A DNA stretch of 12,408 nucleotides from Prevotella sp. UBA4268 (GTDB lineage Bacteria > Bacteroidota > Bacteroidia > Bacteroidales > Bacteroidaceae). The stretch covers positions 1 through 12,408 of the forward strand of contig DGWC01000047.1 of the NCBI GenBank assembly GCA_002395135.1. The letters run 5' to 3'. Below, piece by piece: positions 1-7,604 of the stretch (positions are counted from its first letter, which is position 1; every line of letters starts with the position of its first letter). The position numbers and the translations under genes were made by a program. The notes under the pieces are model-generated. The model was not told where the DNA came from and did not search any database. It saw only the letters and a program-made list of their open reading frames with translations.

Positions 1-2
1 CC

Positions 3-113
3 CGTCTGCGGAAGAAGATAGGCCCATATGCCCAGCATATAGCCAACCGCCAGGGTTACGGCTATTATTTCGACGAAGACATCATCGAAAGCCCTGCGGA
101 ACAGCAGGCATAG
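3..113 (+). CDS. Response regulator, C-terminal end (partial)
   Basis: This is the last 36 codons of a gene that begins left of the window, open from the edge to a TAG stop at 111-113. The translation starts RLRKKIG and continues to NRQGYGYYF. That is the end of an OmpR/PhoB-type winged-helix DNA-binding domain, where family members read RLRKKLG, then the turn and hairpin ending in RGVGYRF. The residues after it (DEDIIESPAEQQA) are a short acidic tail outside the domain. By family knowledge the protein would be the DNA-binding partner of a sensor kinase in the cytoplasm; neither the receiver domain nor the kinase is visible. It converges on the GH3 gene, with six bases between the two stop codons. 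The family call is fairly good; the regulon is unknown. Confidence 0.6.
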   Translation, partial: RLRKKIGPYAQHIANRQGYGYYFDEDIIESPAEQQA

Positions 114-119
114 GCTATC

Positions 120-2447
120 TTAGGGCTTTTTCCCATATTTCATAACTCGCTCATCGCTGATCACTCCCTGCCAGTTCATGCCGAAAGCGAAGTCGTAGGC
201 ATGGCCGTCGGCATCCTGGTAGCAGCGCATGTCGCGCGGCATGTCCTCCAGTTGTTCTTCCACCGTCTTCATGTCGGCAGGCATCTGCATGGGCAACAAG
301 GCTGAAGGTTCTGCCTTTCCGCTGATAATGTCGAGCAGCGCCTGATGCTGCACGTTGAAGGACACCAGAATGGCATCGGCAAAGGGTTCTATTTCTGAAA
401 GCACCACCGGACGGCCAGTCTCCAGAACCACGATGACGGGCTTTTCGCCCATCTCCTTTTTCGTGTTCCTCACCAGCAGCATGTCGTCGCGGTTGTAGGT
501 CTTTACCGTTTTGCCCTTGAAACTACGGTTGGTGAATTTCTCCATGGGGTCGCCGCCGGCAATGCTCACGCTGCGGGCATAGCTGGCCGTGTAGTCGTCG
601 TATTGCAGGCTATAGGGCACGTAACCATTGCCGCCGCTCTTCACGTCCGCCGTGCTATAGCCGAAACCGGCGCTGGGTTCTTCTATCAGACAGATGGCAA
701 AATCGGCCTCTCCCGGTTCTTTCACCACTTCGAAATACTTTCCCACCAAGGCGAGGTCGATGGGCTCCACCGTCTTTTCCTCCGAGATGCCGCCCCAGAG
801 ACCTGGGATGGCGGGGAAGTGGCGCTTGGGAACATACACCTTCTTTTTCTCTTTCACGGGAAGCGTCTGGTTACTGTGGTTCTTCAGCATCACGATAGAT
901 TTCAGCTGGGCTTCGTAGCCCGCTTTCATAAATTCAGGATTACCCACGGTCTTCTTCGACTCGGCAGGGTCTAAATATGGATTCTCAAACAGTCCCACGC
1001 GGAACACATTGAGCAGCAACCGGCGTGCCGACTGTTCGAAACGCTCGCGGGCGCTGGCCTCGCCCTGAGCCTTAGCCCACATCTTGTAGGCCTCGAGCAC
1101 AGGACCAATCTCGTTGTTGCCGCCAAACTGATCCACACCCGCCTGAAGAATCTTGTAGTGGCGCTCGGTCTCGGTGAGCGATTCCGCGCCCCAGGGCTTG
1201 CCGCCCCTCGGACTGTCGAGCACCTTCATGTCCTTCGTGATGCCCCAGTCGGTGCAGACCACTCCCTCAAACTTTGCTTCGTCGCGGAGTTGTTGCTGAA
1301 TGAGCCAGCGGCTATAGCTGCCGCCCACGTTCTCGCCCGACGGGTCTTGATTCCAGAGAATGCTATAGATGGGCATCACGGCCGAAGCCATCTCCGTGCC
1401 GCCTTTCAGCCGGAAAGCGCCCTCCGTGAACGAACGTTTATGCATAGCCAGGTTCTTGCCTGGATATACGGCATATTTTCCGGAGGCGAGATGGGAGTCG
1501 CGACCGCCCTCCTGAGCCCCGTATCCATACCAGTGTTTCACCATCGCATTGACGCTCTTCGTGCCCCATCCTTTGGTCTCGGGAGTTGTCTGGAACGCAT
1601 CACAGTAAGCCTGCGCCATATCCGTGGCCAGTTGAGGGTCTTCTCCGAACGTGCCGTTGAAACGAGTCCAGCGGGGATCCGTGGCGATGTCCACCTGCGG
1701 CGAGAGGGCAGTGGCAATGCCCAGCGCGCGATATTCCTCGGATGCTATCTCGCCGAAACGATAAACTAATTGCGGGTCGAACGTGGCAGCCAGTCCGAGC
1801 GATGTAGGCCAGAGTGAAATCTGCCCGCCCGCTCCGGCATTATATTCGGTCGTGGCCTTGGCTTCATGGCGCGGGTCGGAACTAGTGTTGGCCGGAATGC
1901 CGTGGTCGAGTGCTTCCACGTAGGCCTGCATATTGTTGTTCCAGCGGGCAGCCACCTCAGGACTCTCCACGCCCGTCATCAGCACGGCCCGCAGATGGTC
2001 GTCGCGCAGGAATTTCTTCTGGTCGTCGGAGAGGTCGGAAGGTTTGGCTCCGCTTTCCTTAAACGACTTCCCGCCGTAGGTGGATTCCCCGAAACCCATG
2101 TGCGAAACCATCGGCACCGACTGATGACTGCTGTAGAGCATCAGTCCGGCAATCTCCTCCACCGAGAGTTTCTTTGCCAGGTCTGCGGCCCGTTCCTGAG
2201 CCGTCAGTCGCCAGTCTTCGTAGGCATCCAGTGAGTCATTACGGTTCAGGTCCTTGAAGGCATACCCGTCTTCGGTCAGTATTTTAACGCCCGACTGCGG
2301 TGAATAGCCTAACGCAGGCCCTCCCTTCTGGGTGACCAGCATGAAAGAATCCACTTTCCTTTCCGTCCATTTCTGTCCGTCGCAGGCTGTAAGCGCAAAG
2401 AGTGCGCCGCCCATCGCCAGTAAAGTAACTGCTTTTGTAGTTTTCAT
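120..2447 (-). CDS. GH3 family glycoside hydrolase, lipoprotein (beta-glucosidase-like)
   Basis: This 775-residue protein has a lipoprotein signal peptide with lipobox LTAC (Cys22), so it is probably anchored to an outer or periplasmic membrane. Residues 66-78 form an EF-hand-like loop (DLNRNDSLDAYED) common near the start of Bacteroidota GH3 enzymes. The TIM-barrel domain shows DPRW..FNGTFGED (257-270), KHW (304-306), GRDSH (315-319) and VVCTDWG, whose Asp at about 400 is the expected catalytic nucleophile. The C-terminal alpha/beta sandwich begins near SIVMLKN (518). The family removes terminal beta-linked sugars (glucose, xylose and others) from oligosaccharides; the exact substrate cannot be read from sequence. 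No SusC/SusD pair lies nearby, so it is not visibly in a polysaccharide utilisation locus. The ATG at 2447 directly precedes the signal peptide, supporting the start. Confidence 0.93.
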   Translation of the reverse strand: MKTTKAVTLLAMGGALFALTACDGQKWTERKVDSFMLVTQKGGPALGYSPQSGVKILTEDGYAFKDLNRNDSLDAYEDWRLTAQERAADLAKKLSVEEIAGLMLYSSHQSVPMVSHMGFGESTYGGKSFKESGAKPSDLSDDQKKFLRDDHLRAVLMTGVESPEVAARWNNNMQAYVEALDHGIPANTSSDPRHEAKATTEYNAGAGGQISLWPTSLGLAATFDPQLVYRFGEIASEEYRALGIATALSPQVDIATDPRWTRFNGTFGEDPQLATDMAQAYCDAFQTTPETKGWGTKSVNAMVKHWYGYGAQEGGRDSHLASGKYAVYPGKNLAMHKRSFTEGAFRLKGGTEMASAVMPIYSILWNQDPSGENVGGSYSRWLIQQQLRDEAKFEGVVCTDWGITKDMKVLDSPRGGKPWGAESLTETERHYKILQAGVDQFGGNNEIGPVLEAYKMWAKAQGEASARERFEQSARRLLLNVFRVGLFENPYLDPAESKKTVGNPEFMKAGYEAQLKSIVMLKNHSNQTLPVKEKKKVYVPKRHFPAIPGLWGGISEEKTVEPIDLALVGKYFEVVKEPGEADFAICLIEEPSAGFGYSTADVKSGGNGYVPYSLQYDDYTASYARSVSIAGGDPMEKFTNRSFKGKTVKTYNRDDMLLVRNTKKEMGEKPVIVVLETGRPVVLSEIEPFADAILVSFNVQHQALLDIISGKAEPSALLPMQMPADMKTVEEQLEDMPRDMRCYQDADGHAYDFAFGMNWQGVISDERVMKYGKKP

Positions 2448-2487
2448 TTTTCGGTTCGTATTTTTATATTGTCAGGTAATTCGGCAG

Positions 2488-2495
2488 CAAAAATA
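2488..2495 (-). promoter_or_regulatory. Candidate -7 element for the GH3 gene
   Basis: Read on the minus strand this is TATTTTTG, matching the Bacteroidota TAnnTTTG -7 consensus. It lies about 40 bases upstream of the GH3 start codon. No convincing TTG -33 element lies 19-21 bases further upstream, so this rests on one box in an AT-rich stretch. Confidence 0.4.
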
Positions 2496-2609
2496 AGCAT
2501 ATTTTTTTAATTATGCTCTGTCAGATGGGAAAAAGTAATTGGTTATACCCTGTGCTTATTCCATAAAGTGCTTTCGTGTAATCGCAACTTGCTGTCTTTT
2601 AGTTGTTTA

Positions 2610-2633
2610 CGTATGAAGCCGTGCCTTCATACG
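2610..2633. repeat. Palindromic element, 9-bp stem
   Basis: CGTATGAAG at 2610-2618 pairs perfectly with CTTCATACG at 2625-2633 across a six-base loop. A direct repeat of CCTTCAT follows (2624-2630 and 2634-2640). It has no T tract, so it is not an obvious intrinsic terminator. It shares the GAAG/CTTC core with the elements at 2823-2846 and 2889-2898 and may belong to a REP-like family. Confidence 0.6.
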
Positions 2634-2709
2634 CCTTCATGCCGCTTTCACGAAGCCTAAAAGCGTTTTACTGCCAAAAAGATTATCTTTTCATGCGGTT
2701 TTGATGATG

Positions 2710-2809
2710 AATTGGAAGTGGATTGATAATATATTGCTTACCGATTCTTAATGAATCGGCACTCAATACATAATCTATTTCATACTAATCTATTATCAAT
2801 TTCCAAATT
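2710..2809. repeat. 100-bp imperfect inverted repeat with inner hairpin (MITE-like)
   Basis: The outer arms pair TTGGAA (2712-2717) with TTCCAA (2801-2806) and TTGATAATA (2723-2731) with TATTATCAA (2791-2799), with a five-base bulge on the left. Midway between them is a perfect seven-base hairpin, CCGATTC (2741-2747) with GAATCGG (2753-2759). The layout is that of a small non-autonomous element or a long RNA stem; no coding potential is seen. No flanking target-site duplication was identified. Confidence 0.45.
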
Positions 2810-2822
2810 CCCTTTAAGAAAC

Positions 2823-2846
2823 CGACCGAAGGCGCGCCTTCAGTCG
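2823..2846. repeat. 24-bp near-perfect palindrome
   Basis: All positions pair around the centre 2834/2835 except one (2827/2842). The inner 14 bases, GAAGGCGCGCCTTC (2828-2841), are a perfect palindrome. A related 10-base palindrome, GAAGGCCTTC, lies at 2889-2898. The strength and shared core suggest a repeat family or protein-binding site rather than chance. Confidence 0.6.
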
Positions 2847-3149
2847 TAATCCATTTTCTGTCAATCGTTTATGTGAATGTGAAAGCGTGAAGGCCTTCCT
2901 GAAAGGTCCATTAGGAGAACTAACTAATCGCTTTTCCCAAAAATGATGCAAATGAAAGGTGTACAGCAAGTCTATGTAATCGTTGATCAATTGAAAATAA
3001 TCACAAGACAATAAAAACGCTTAGTTGAATCACCAGAATAATAAAGAAATCGCTTATTGCAATGACTAAAATCAGTTTATGCTTTAATAAATCAGATCTG
3101 CCAGAAAGTCGAAATCCTTGGGCATGTTCATCTCGCTTCAGTGAGGTTT

Positions 3150-4145
3150 CTATCGGAAGGAATCGGTGAGGAGTTTGATTTCTATCTGCGGACTGATGCG
3201 CTCGTACAATATATTATACACGGCATCCAGGATGGGCATGTTCACGTGCATGTGGCGGTTGATTTCCTTCATACACTTCGTGCCGAAGAACCCCTCGGCA
3301 ATCATCTCCATCTCTATCTGGGCCGACTTCACGCTGTAGCCTTTGCCTATCATGGTGCCGAAGGTGCGGTTGCGCGAGAAATTCGAATAGCCCGTCACCA
3401 GCAGGTCGCCCATATACACTGAATCGTTGATGTTGCGTTCCAGCGGATGCACGGTGTTGAGGAAGCGGTTCATCTCCTGAACGGCGTTTGACATCAGCAC
3501 ACTTTGGAAGTTATCGCCATATTTCAGTCCGCTGCAGATGCCGGCTGCGATGGCATAGACATTCTTCAGCACAGAACTGTATTCTATGCCTATCACATCC
3601 GTGGAAGTCTTCGTCTTGATGTATTCCGACGCGATGAGGTCGGCAAATCCCTGCGCTTTCTTCCTGTCAGAACATCCTATGGTGAGATACGACAGGCGCT
3701 CCAGAGCCACTTCTTCTGCATGCGACGGTCCTCCGATACAGGCCAGGTTGTCGTAAGGCACATCATACACCTGATGGAAATATTCCGAGCACACCAGGTT
3801 CTCATCGGGAACGATTCCCTTGATGGCCGTGATGACGAACTTGTCGCGTATGCGCGTCTTCAGTTTCTTCAGATGATTCTTCAGGTAAGGCGACGGAGTC
3901 ACAAACACCAACGTGTCGTAGTTCTGCACGATTTTGTTGATATCGCTTGAGAAATCTATTTCGTCGATGTCGAAATGCACGCTGGTCAGGTAAGCGGGAT
4001 TATGCCCCATCCTGCGGAAATCCTCAATGCGGTCGTCGCGGCGCATATACCATCCGATGCGGTGAGTATGCCCCACCACAATCTTGGCAATAGCGGTTGC
4101 CCAACTGCCTCCGCCAATGATGGCTATGTTTCCACAATCGTACAT
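3150..4145 (-). CDS. gpsA: NAD(P)H-dependent glycerol-3-phosphate dehydrogenase
   Basis: The 331-residue cytoplasmic enzyme reduces dihydroxyacetone phosphate to sn-glycerol-3-phosphate, the backbone precursor of phospholipids. The N-terminal Rossmann fold shows the dinucleotide loop IIGGGSWATAIA (9-20). Further family motifs are TAIKGI (106-111), GPSHAEEV (139-146), LKNVYAIAAG (193-202, including the conserved catalytic Lys194) and the substrate loop GDLLVTG..SRNRTFG (246-263). Length matches the family (about 330). It starts 59 bases after the lysS stop on the same strand, with no promoter or terminator evident between, so the two are probably co-transcribed. In several Bacteroides genomes, as I recall, pgi follows in the same operon; here no gene follows and the palindromic gap begins. 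Confidence 0.95.
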   Translation of the reverse strand: MYDCGNIAIIGGGSWATAIAKIVVGHTHRIGWYMRRDDRIEDFRRMGHNPAYLTSVHFDIDEIDFSSDINKIVQNYDTLVFVTPSPYLKNHLKKLKTRIRDKFVITAIKGIVPDENLVCSEYFHQVYDVPYDNLACIGGPSHAEEVALERLSYLTIGCSDRKKAQGFADLIASEYIKTKTSTDVIGIEYSSVLKNVYAIAAGICSGLKYGDNFQSVLMSNAVQEMNRFLNTVHPLERNINDSVYMGDLLVTGYSNFSRNRTFGTMIGKGYSVKSAQIEMEMIAEGFFGTKCMKEINRHMHVNMPILDAVYNILYERISPQIEIKLLTDSFR

Positions 4146-4204
4146 TTATTTACTTAACAATTGAGAATTGATTATTCTGTATCCGAACAATGGACAGCCA
4201 CCTG

Positions 4205-5935
4205 TCAGGCCTGCGCCTTGTCAATCCACTGCTGCACCTCGTCCACACTGGGTTTCTGAAGTTCCAGTTTATATTTCTTCACAATGTCTCCAATCTTCTG
4301 CTGCAGGCCCTGTGCCTTCTCTTCCTTTATGTTACTAATCAGGTTGAAGCCAGCCTTGCGCAGCACGGGAACCCATGCTTCATCAACACCAATCTCAGCC
4401 CATTCGGCCACAGAACTCTGCGGAATCTTCTTTTCGGGCTTCATCTGCGGGAAGAAGAGCACTTCCTGGATATAGGTCTTACCCGTCATGAGCATCACCA
4501 AACGGTCAATACCGATGCCGATACCACTGGTGGGCGGCATTCCATACTGCAAGGCGCGAAGGAAGTCCTGATCGATAATCATAGCCTCATCGTCGCCCTT
4601 GTCGGCCAGTCGCATCTGCTCCACGAAGCGTTCCTCCTGGTCAATCGGGTCGTTCAACTCAGAATAGGCGTTGGCCAGTTCCTTTCCGTTCACCATCAGT
4701 TCGAAGCGCTCGGTCAGTCCGGGCTTTGAGCGGTGCATTTTGGTGAGTGGCGACATTTCCACAGGATAGTCGGTGATGAACGTGGGCTGGATAAATGTGC
4801 CTTCGCAGAATTCTCCGAACAACTCGTCGATTAGTTTTCCCTTGCCCATTGTCTCGTCCACTTCCATGCCTTTCTCCTTGCAGAAGGCGCGAATCTCTTC
4901 CTCTGTCTTTCCGTTGCAGTCGAATCCGGTCTTCTCCTTGATAGCATCCAAGATGGGCAGCCTGCGATAAGGGGCCTTGAACGAAACAATCTGCCCGTCA
5001 ATTTCGCGTTCTGCCTTACCGTTTACGGCGATACAAATGGTCTCCAGGAGTTTCTCGGTGAACGACATCATCCAGTTGTAGTCCTTATACTGCACATACA
5101 GTTCCATGCAGGTGAACTCCGGGTTGTGGTTGCGGTCCATACCTTCGTTGCGGAAGTTCTTGCCGATTTCGTATACACCCTCAAAACCGCCCACGATAAG
5201 GCGCTTCAGATACAACTCTGTGGCGATGCGCATGTACATATCCTGATCCAGCGCATTGAAATGCGTAATGAACGGACGGGCGGAAGCACCGCCGGCAATG
5301 CTCTGCAGCGTGGGTGTCTCCACTTCGGTATAGCCGGCCTCGTCGAGCACGCGGCGCAGGGTGCGCAGCACGGTGGCGCGCTGCAGGAAGGTTTCTTTCA
5401 CGCCTTCGTTCACCACCAGGTCCACATAGCGCTGGCGATAGCGCAGTTCGGGATCGTCGAACTTGTCATAAGCCACACCGTCTTTATACTTCACGATGGG
5501 CAGCGGCTTGAGGCTCTTGGAGAGCAGGGTGAGTTCCTGAGCATGAACGGAAATCTCGCCCGTCTGTGTGCGGAACACGAATCCCTTCACGCCGATGAAG
5601 TCACCGATGTCCATCAGTCGCTTGAACACCGTATTATATAGGTCTTTATTCTCGTTGGGACAAATATCGTCGCGTGTGATATACACCTGAATGCGGCCTT
5701 TGCTGTCTTGGATTTCAGCGAAACTGGCCTTTCCCATCACGCGGCGGCTCATCATTCTGCCGGCAATCACCACCTGCCGCGGCTCGTCCTCGTCTTTGAA
5801 CTCAGCACGGATGTCTGTGCTGAATGCGTTGGTTGGATACTCGGCTGCCGGATAGGGATTGATGCCCATGTTGCGCAGTTCTTGCAGACTCTGTCGCCTG
5901 CCTATTTCCTGCTCACTTAGTTCTAAAACGTTCAT
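4205..5935 (-). CDS. lysS: Lysine--tRNA ligase (class II)
   Basis: The 576-residue protein charges tRNA-Lys in two ATP-dependent steps in the cytoplasm. An N-terminal OB-fold anticodon-binding domain covers about 55-140. The class II core follows, with motif 1 around EVETPTL (204-210), motif 2 [15 protein letters not shown] (261-275) and motif 3 [10 protein letters not shown] (471-480). Beyond residue 500 there is an extension of about 70 residues, typical as I recall of Bacteroidota LysS and absent from the 505-residue E. coli enzyme. The frame stays open upstream to 6145, but I chose the ATG at 5935: [10 protein letters not shown] begins the conserved sequence, and the extra stretch would run through the -7 element at 5975-5982 and into the divergent gene. 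It heads the lysS-gpsA unit. Confidence 0.96.
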   Translation of the reverse strand: MNVLELSEQEIGRRQSLQELRNMGINPYPAAEYPTNAFSTDIRAEFKDEDEPRQVVIAGRMMSRRVMGKASFAEIQDSKGRIQVYITRDDICPNENKDLYNTVFKRLMDIGDFIGVKGFVFRTQTGEISVHAQELTLLSKSLKPLPIVKYKDGVAYDKFDDPELRYRQRYVDLVVNEGVKETFLQRATVLRTLRRVLDEAGYTEVETPTLQSIAGGASARPFITHFNALDQDMYMRIATELYLKRLIVGGFEGVYEIGKNFRNEGMDRNHNPEFTCMELYVQYKDYNWMMSFTEKLLETICIAVNGKAEREIDGQIVSFKAPYRRLPILDAIKEKTGFDCNGKTEEEIRAFCKEKGMEVDETMGKGKLIDELFGEFCEGTFIQPTFITDYPVEMSPLTKMHRSKPGLTERFELMVNGKELANAYSELNDPIDQEERFVEQMRLADKGDDEAMIIDQDFLRALQYGMPPTSGIGIGIDRLVMLMTGKTYIQEVLFFPQMKPEKKIPQSSVAEWAEIGVDEAWVPVLRKAGFNLISNIKEEKAQGLQQKIGDIVKKYKLELQKPSVDEVQQWIDKAQA

Positions 5936-5974
5936 ATTTTCTTGTTCAATCTGTTCTAAAATGCGAATTTGGTG

Positions 5975-6005
5975 CAAAGTTACGGATATTTTCTGCAAAA
6001 TGCAA
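5975..6005 (-). promoter_or_regulatory. Promoter of lysS-gpsA
   Basis: On the minus strand TAACTTTG (5982-5975) matches TAnnTTTG, and TTG (6005-6003) sits exactly 20 bases upstream, the expected Bacteroidota -33/-7 spacing. The start codon is about 40 bases downstream. This supports the internal ATG at 5935 over longer open-frame starts. Confidence 0.7.
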
Positions 6006-6077
6006 GTTTCCAGTCCGCAAATTCCATTCTTTTTTATTGTTTCTTCCTCTTTCTTCTTCATTCTTGATAAATATGCG

Positions 6078-6085
6078 TACCTTTG
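6078..6085 (+). promoter_or_regulatory. -7 element of the EamA permease gene
   Basis: TACCTTTG matches the TAnnTTTG consensus and lies 54 bases upstream of the permease ATG, implying a short 5' leader. No TTG sits at the ideal 19-21-base distance. It is about 100 bases from the divergent lysS promoter, so the two could be co-regulated. Confidence 0.5.
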
Positions 6086-6139
6086 CCGCCGAAAAAAGAA
6101 AGCAAGAACGAGTAGGTAACCACTCATCAAAAAGAAACT

Positions 6140-7090
6140 ATGCAATATCTGGGCGAAACCATCTCATTGGCCGTGGCAATGCTGTGGACCATATCCGCAC
6201 TGGCTGCCGAAGTGGGCAGCAAGCGCTTGGGCGTGTTTGTCATGAACGTGTGGCGCATGGGGTTGGCGCTCATCTTTTCCGCTCTTTTCATGTGGGTAGT
6301 GATGGGTGCGCCCTATCCTGTCTATGCCAGCGGAGAGGCCTGGGGATGGCTGCTGCTGTCGGGTGTCGTGGGCTATTTCTTTGGCGACTGGTGCCTGTTC
6401 AACAGTTATCTGACCATCGGATCGCGCTACGGCCAACTATTCATGACGCTCGCGCCGATGTTCACGGCCATCTTTGCATGGGTCATGCTCGGCCAGACGC
6501 TCGGATGGAACTCTCTGCTGGCCATGGCTGTCACCCTGCTGGGCATCGCCATTTCGGTGATGGGCAGAGGCGAGCACCACGCTTTCTCGTTCCAACTGCC
6601 CACCAAAGGAATTCTTTTCGGCATCGGCGCGGCTCTGGGACAGGGCGTAGGACTGGTATTGAGCAAGATTGGATTAGACAAATACATCGCCGACGTGCCC
6701 GCCGCATTGCTTCCGCAGGTGGAAAACTATCTGCCCTTCGGTGCCAACATGGTGCGCTGTGTGGCCGGTCTGGTGTGCTTCTATTCGTTCTATGCCGTGA
6801 TGATTCGCAAGCGCCCCGACGATCCGCAGACACTCCGCACGTCGGTTCACAACCATATAGGACTGCTGGCCATGCTCACAGCCGTGTTCTCGGGGCCGTT
6901 CATCGGCGTAAGCCTGTCGCTCATGGCCGTGCAACACACGGCAGCAGGCATTGCCAGTACCATCATGGCCATGACTCCCATCATCATTTTGCTGCCTTCC
7001 CACTATCTGTTTCACCAGCCCATCACGTTGAAAAGCGTCGTTGGAGCAGTGGTTTCCTGCATCGGCGTATCGCTGTTTTTCTTGTTGTAA
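6140..7090 (+). CDS. EamA/DMT-family inner-membrane permease
   Basis: The 316-residue protein is hydrophobic throughout, with about ten predicted membrane segments in two halves (roughly 1-145 and 153-316), the duplicated EamA layout of the drug/metabolite transporter superfamily. Typical features are the first helix with an early Glu ([12 protein letters not shown]), an inner helix ending in GxxSRYGQLF at about residue 97, and the second-half pattern [17 protein letters not shown]. Family members export or exchange small metabolites, amino acids or drugs; the substrate cannot be inferred. The ATG at 6140 begins at the first helix and lies just downstream of the -7 element. It is divergent from lysS, and its stop is closely followed by a hairpin. 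Codon use and base composition match the core genes to its left. Confidence 0.88.
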   Translation: MQYLGETISLAVAMLWTISALAAEVGSKRLGVFVMNVWRMGLALIFSALFMWVVMGAPYPVYASGEAWGWLLLSGVVGYFFGDWCLFNSYLTIGSRYGQLFMTLAPMFTAIFAWVMLGQTLGWNSLLAMAVTLLGIAISVMGRGEHHAFSFQLPTKGILFGIGAALGQGVGLVLSKIGLDKYIADVPAALLPQVENYLPFGANMVRCVAGLVCFYSFYAVMIRKRPDDPQTLRTSVHNHIGLLAMLTAVFSGPFIGVSLSLMAVQHTAAGIASTIMAMTPIIILLPSHYLFHQPITLKSVVGAVVSCIGVSLFFLL

Positions 7091-7108
7091 ACCATTGGAA
7101 TGGAGCAC

Positions 7109-7147
7109 CGAAAGCAATGCTTTGCCATCGGCAAGGCAGCACTTTCG
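7109..7147 (+). terminator. Hairpin downstream of the permease gene
   Basis: An outer stem CGAAAG (7109-7114) with CTTTCG (7142-7147) encloses a 3x3 internal loop and a nine-pair stem (7118-7126 with 7130-7138, one G-U pair) closed by a three-base loop. It starts 18 bases after the permease stop. The sequence beyond is A-rich rather than a clean T tract, so termination is likely but not certain. Confidence 0.5.
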
Positions 7148-7233
7148 AAAAGTAAATTATATTAGGGAACGATATACCTGTTGACTTAAGGTTTCCCCCG
7201 GCATCACTTCCGTCACTCTGTTGAGTACGAATA

Positions 7234-7533
7234 TCAACGGCTTAGTTCTTTCTGAGTCGTTGTTTTTGTCCTTTCAACTTTATCCTTTATTCGTCTGACT
7301 ATGCACTTTATCTTTCCCCTTTCATATTCCGTCATATTCAAATTGCATAGTTCTTTCCAATATCTGTGATAATCTGCAAGTGCTGCAAGCAGCAGAACAT
7401 CTATTCCTGCACATGCATCTTGTCCCGTGCCATTTCCATGCACATGTACCGACATCGAATATAGTTCCGCCGCTTTGTCCCCTAACCTTCCAAGTTCTGC
7501 AATCTGACTATCTATCTTTGTTTCGTTAATCAT
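7234..7533 (-). CDS. Small hypothetical protein (99 aa)
   Basis: I do not recognise this protein. It starts at an ATG (7533), has a plausible soluble composition and probably folds as helices: residues 3-30, a Gly/Cys turn near HGNGTGQDACAG, a hydrophobic helix DVLLLAALADYHRYW (about 45-59) and a basic C-terminal helix rich in Lys and Arg. It is divergent from the 282-residue gene, with 71 bases between start codons. Base composition is closer to the accessory right half than to the permease gene. Its 3' end overlaps another open minus-strand frame that continues to 7157, so the natural C-terminus may be altered by a frameshift. Function is unknown. Confidence 0.5.
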   Translation of the reverse strand: MINETKIDSQIAELGRLGDKAAELYSMSVHVHGNGTGQDACAGIDVLLLAALADYHRYWKELCNLNMTEYERGKIKCIVRRIKDKVERTKTTTQKELSR

Positions 7534-7555
7534 CTATTATAAATAGGATTGTCTG

Positions 7556-7586
7556 TTGATTTTTTTCTGTATTCATGGTATCTTTA
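7556..7586 (+). promoter_or_regulatory. Candidate promoter of the 282-aa gene
   Basis: TTG (7556-7558), then 20 bases, then TATCTTTA (7579-7586), one base off the TAnnTTTG consensus. The 5' leader to the ATG at 7605 would be only about 10-15 bases. Confidence 0.5.
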
Positions 7587-7604
7587 TGATATATTTCATT
7601 AACT

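Larger units (their letters stand above)
2448..3149. other. 702-bp gene-poor gap rich in palindromes
   Basis: No convincing gene lies between the GH3 start and the gpsA stop. The gap holds three palindromic elements with a GAAG/CTTC core (2610-2633, 2823-2846, 2889-2898), a long imperfect inverted repeat (2710-2809) and a 15-codon open frame just downstream of gpsA (complement 3084-3131). A 65-codon minus-strand open frame at 2814-3011 starts at TTG, runs through two of the palindromes and resembles no family I know, so I do not call it a gene. Dense palindromes at the end of an operon are typical of a rearrangement site or dispersed-repeat landing zone, but that is inference. Confidence 0.7.

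Noticed and set aside
1158..1769. 203-codon plus-strand frame opposite the GH3 gene
   Set aside because: It is antisense to conserved catalytic motifs of the GH3 enzyme and resembles no protein family.
2814..3011. 65-codon minus-strand frame in the palindromic gap
   Set aside because: It starts at TTG, includes two palindromic elements and has no recognisable domain.
5936..6145. N-terminal extension of the LysS frame by 70 residues
   Set aside because: It runs through the lysS -7 element and over the divergent permease start; conserved LysS sequence begins at the ATG at 5935.
6037..7155. 372-codon plus-strand frame overlapping the permease gene
   Set aside because: It is a GC-rich shadow frame with low-complexity His/Arg content; the EamA frame explains the region.
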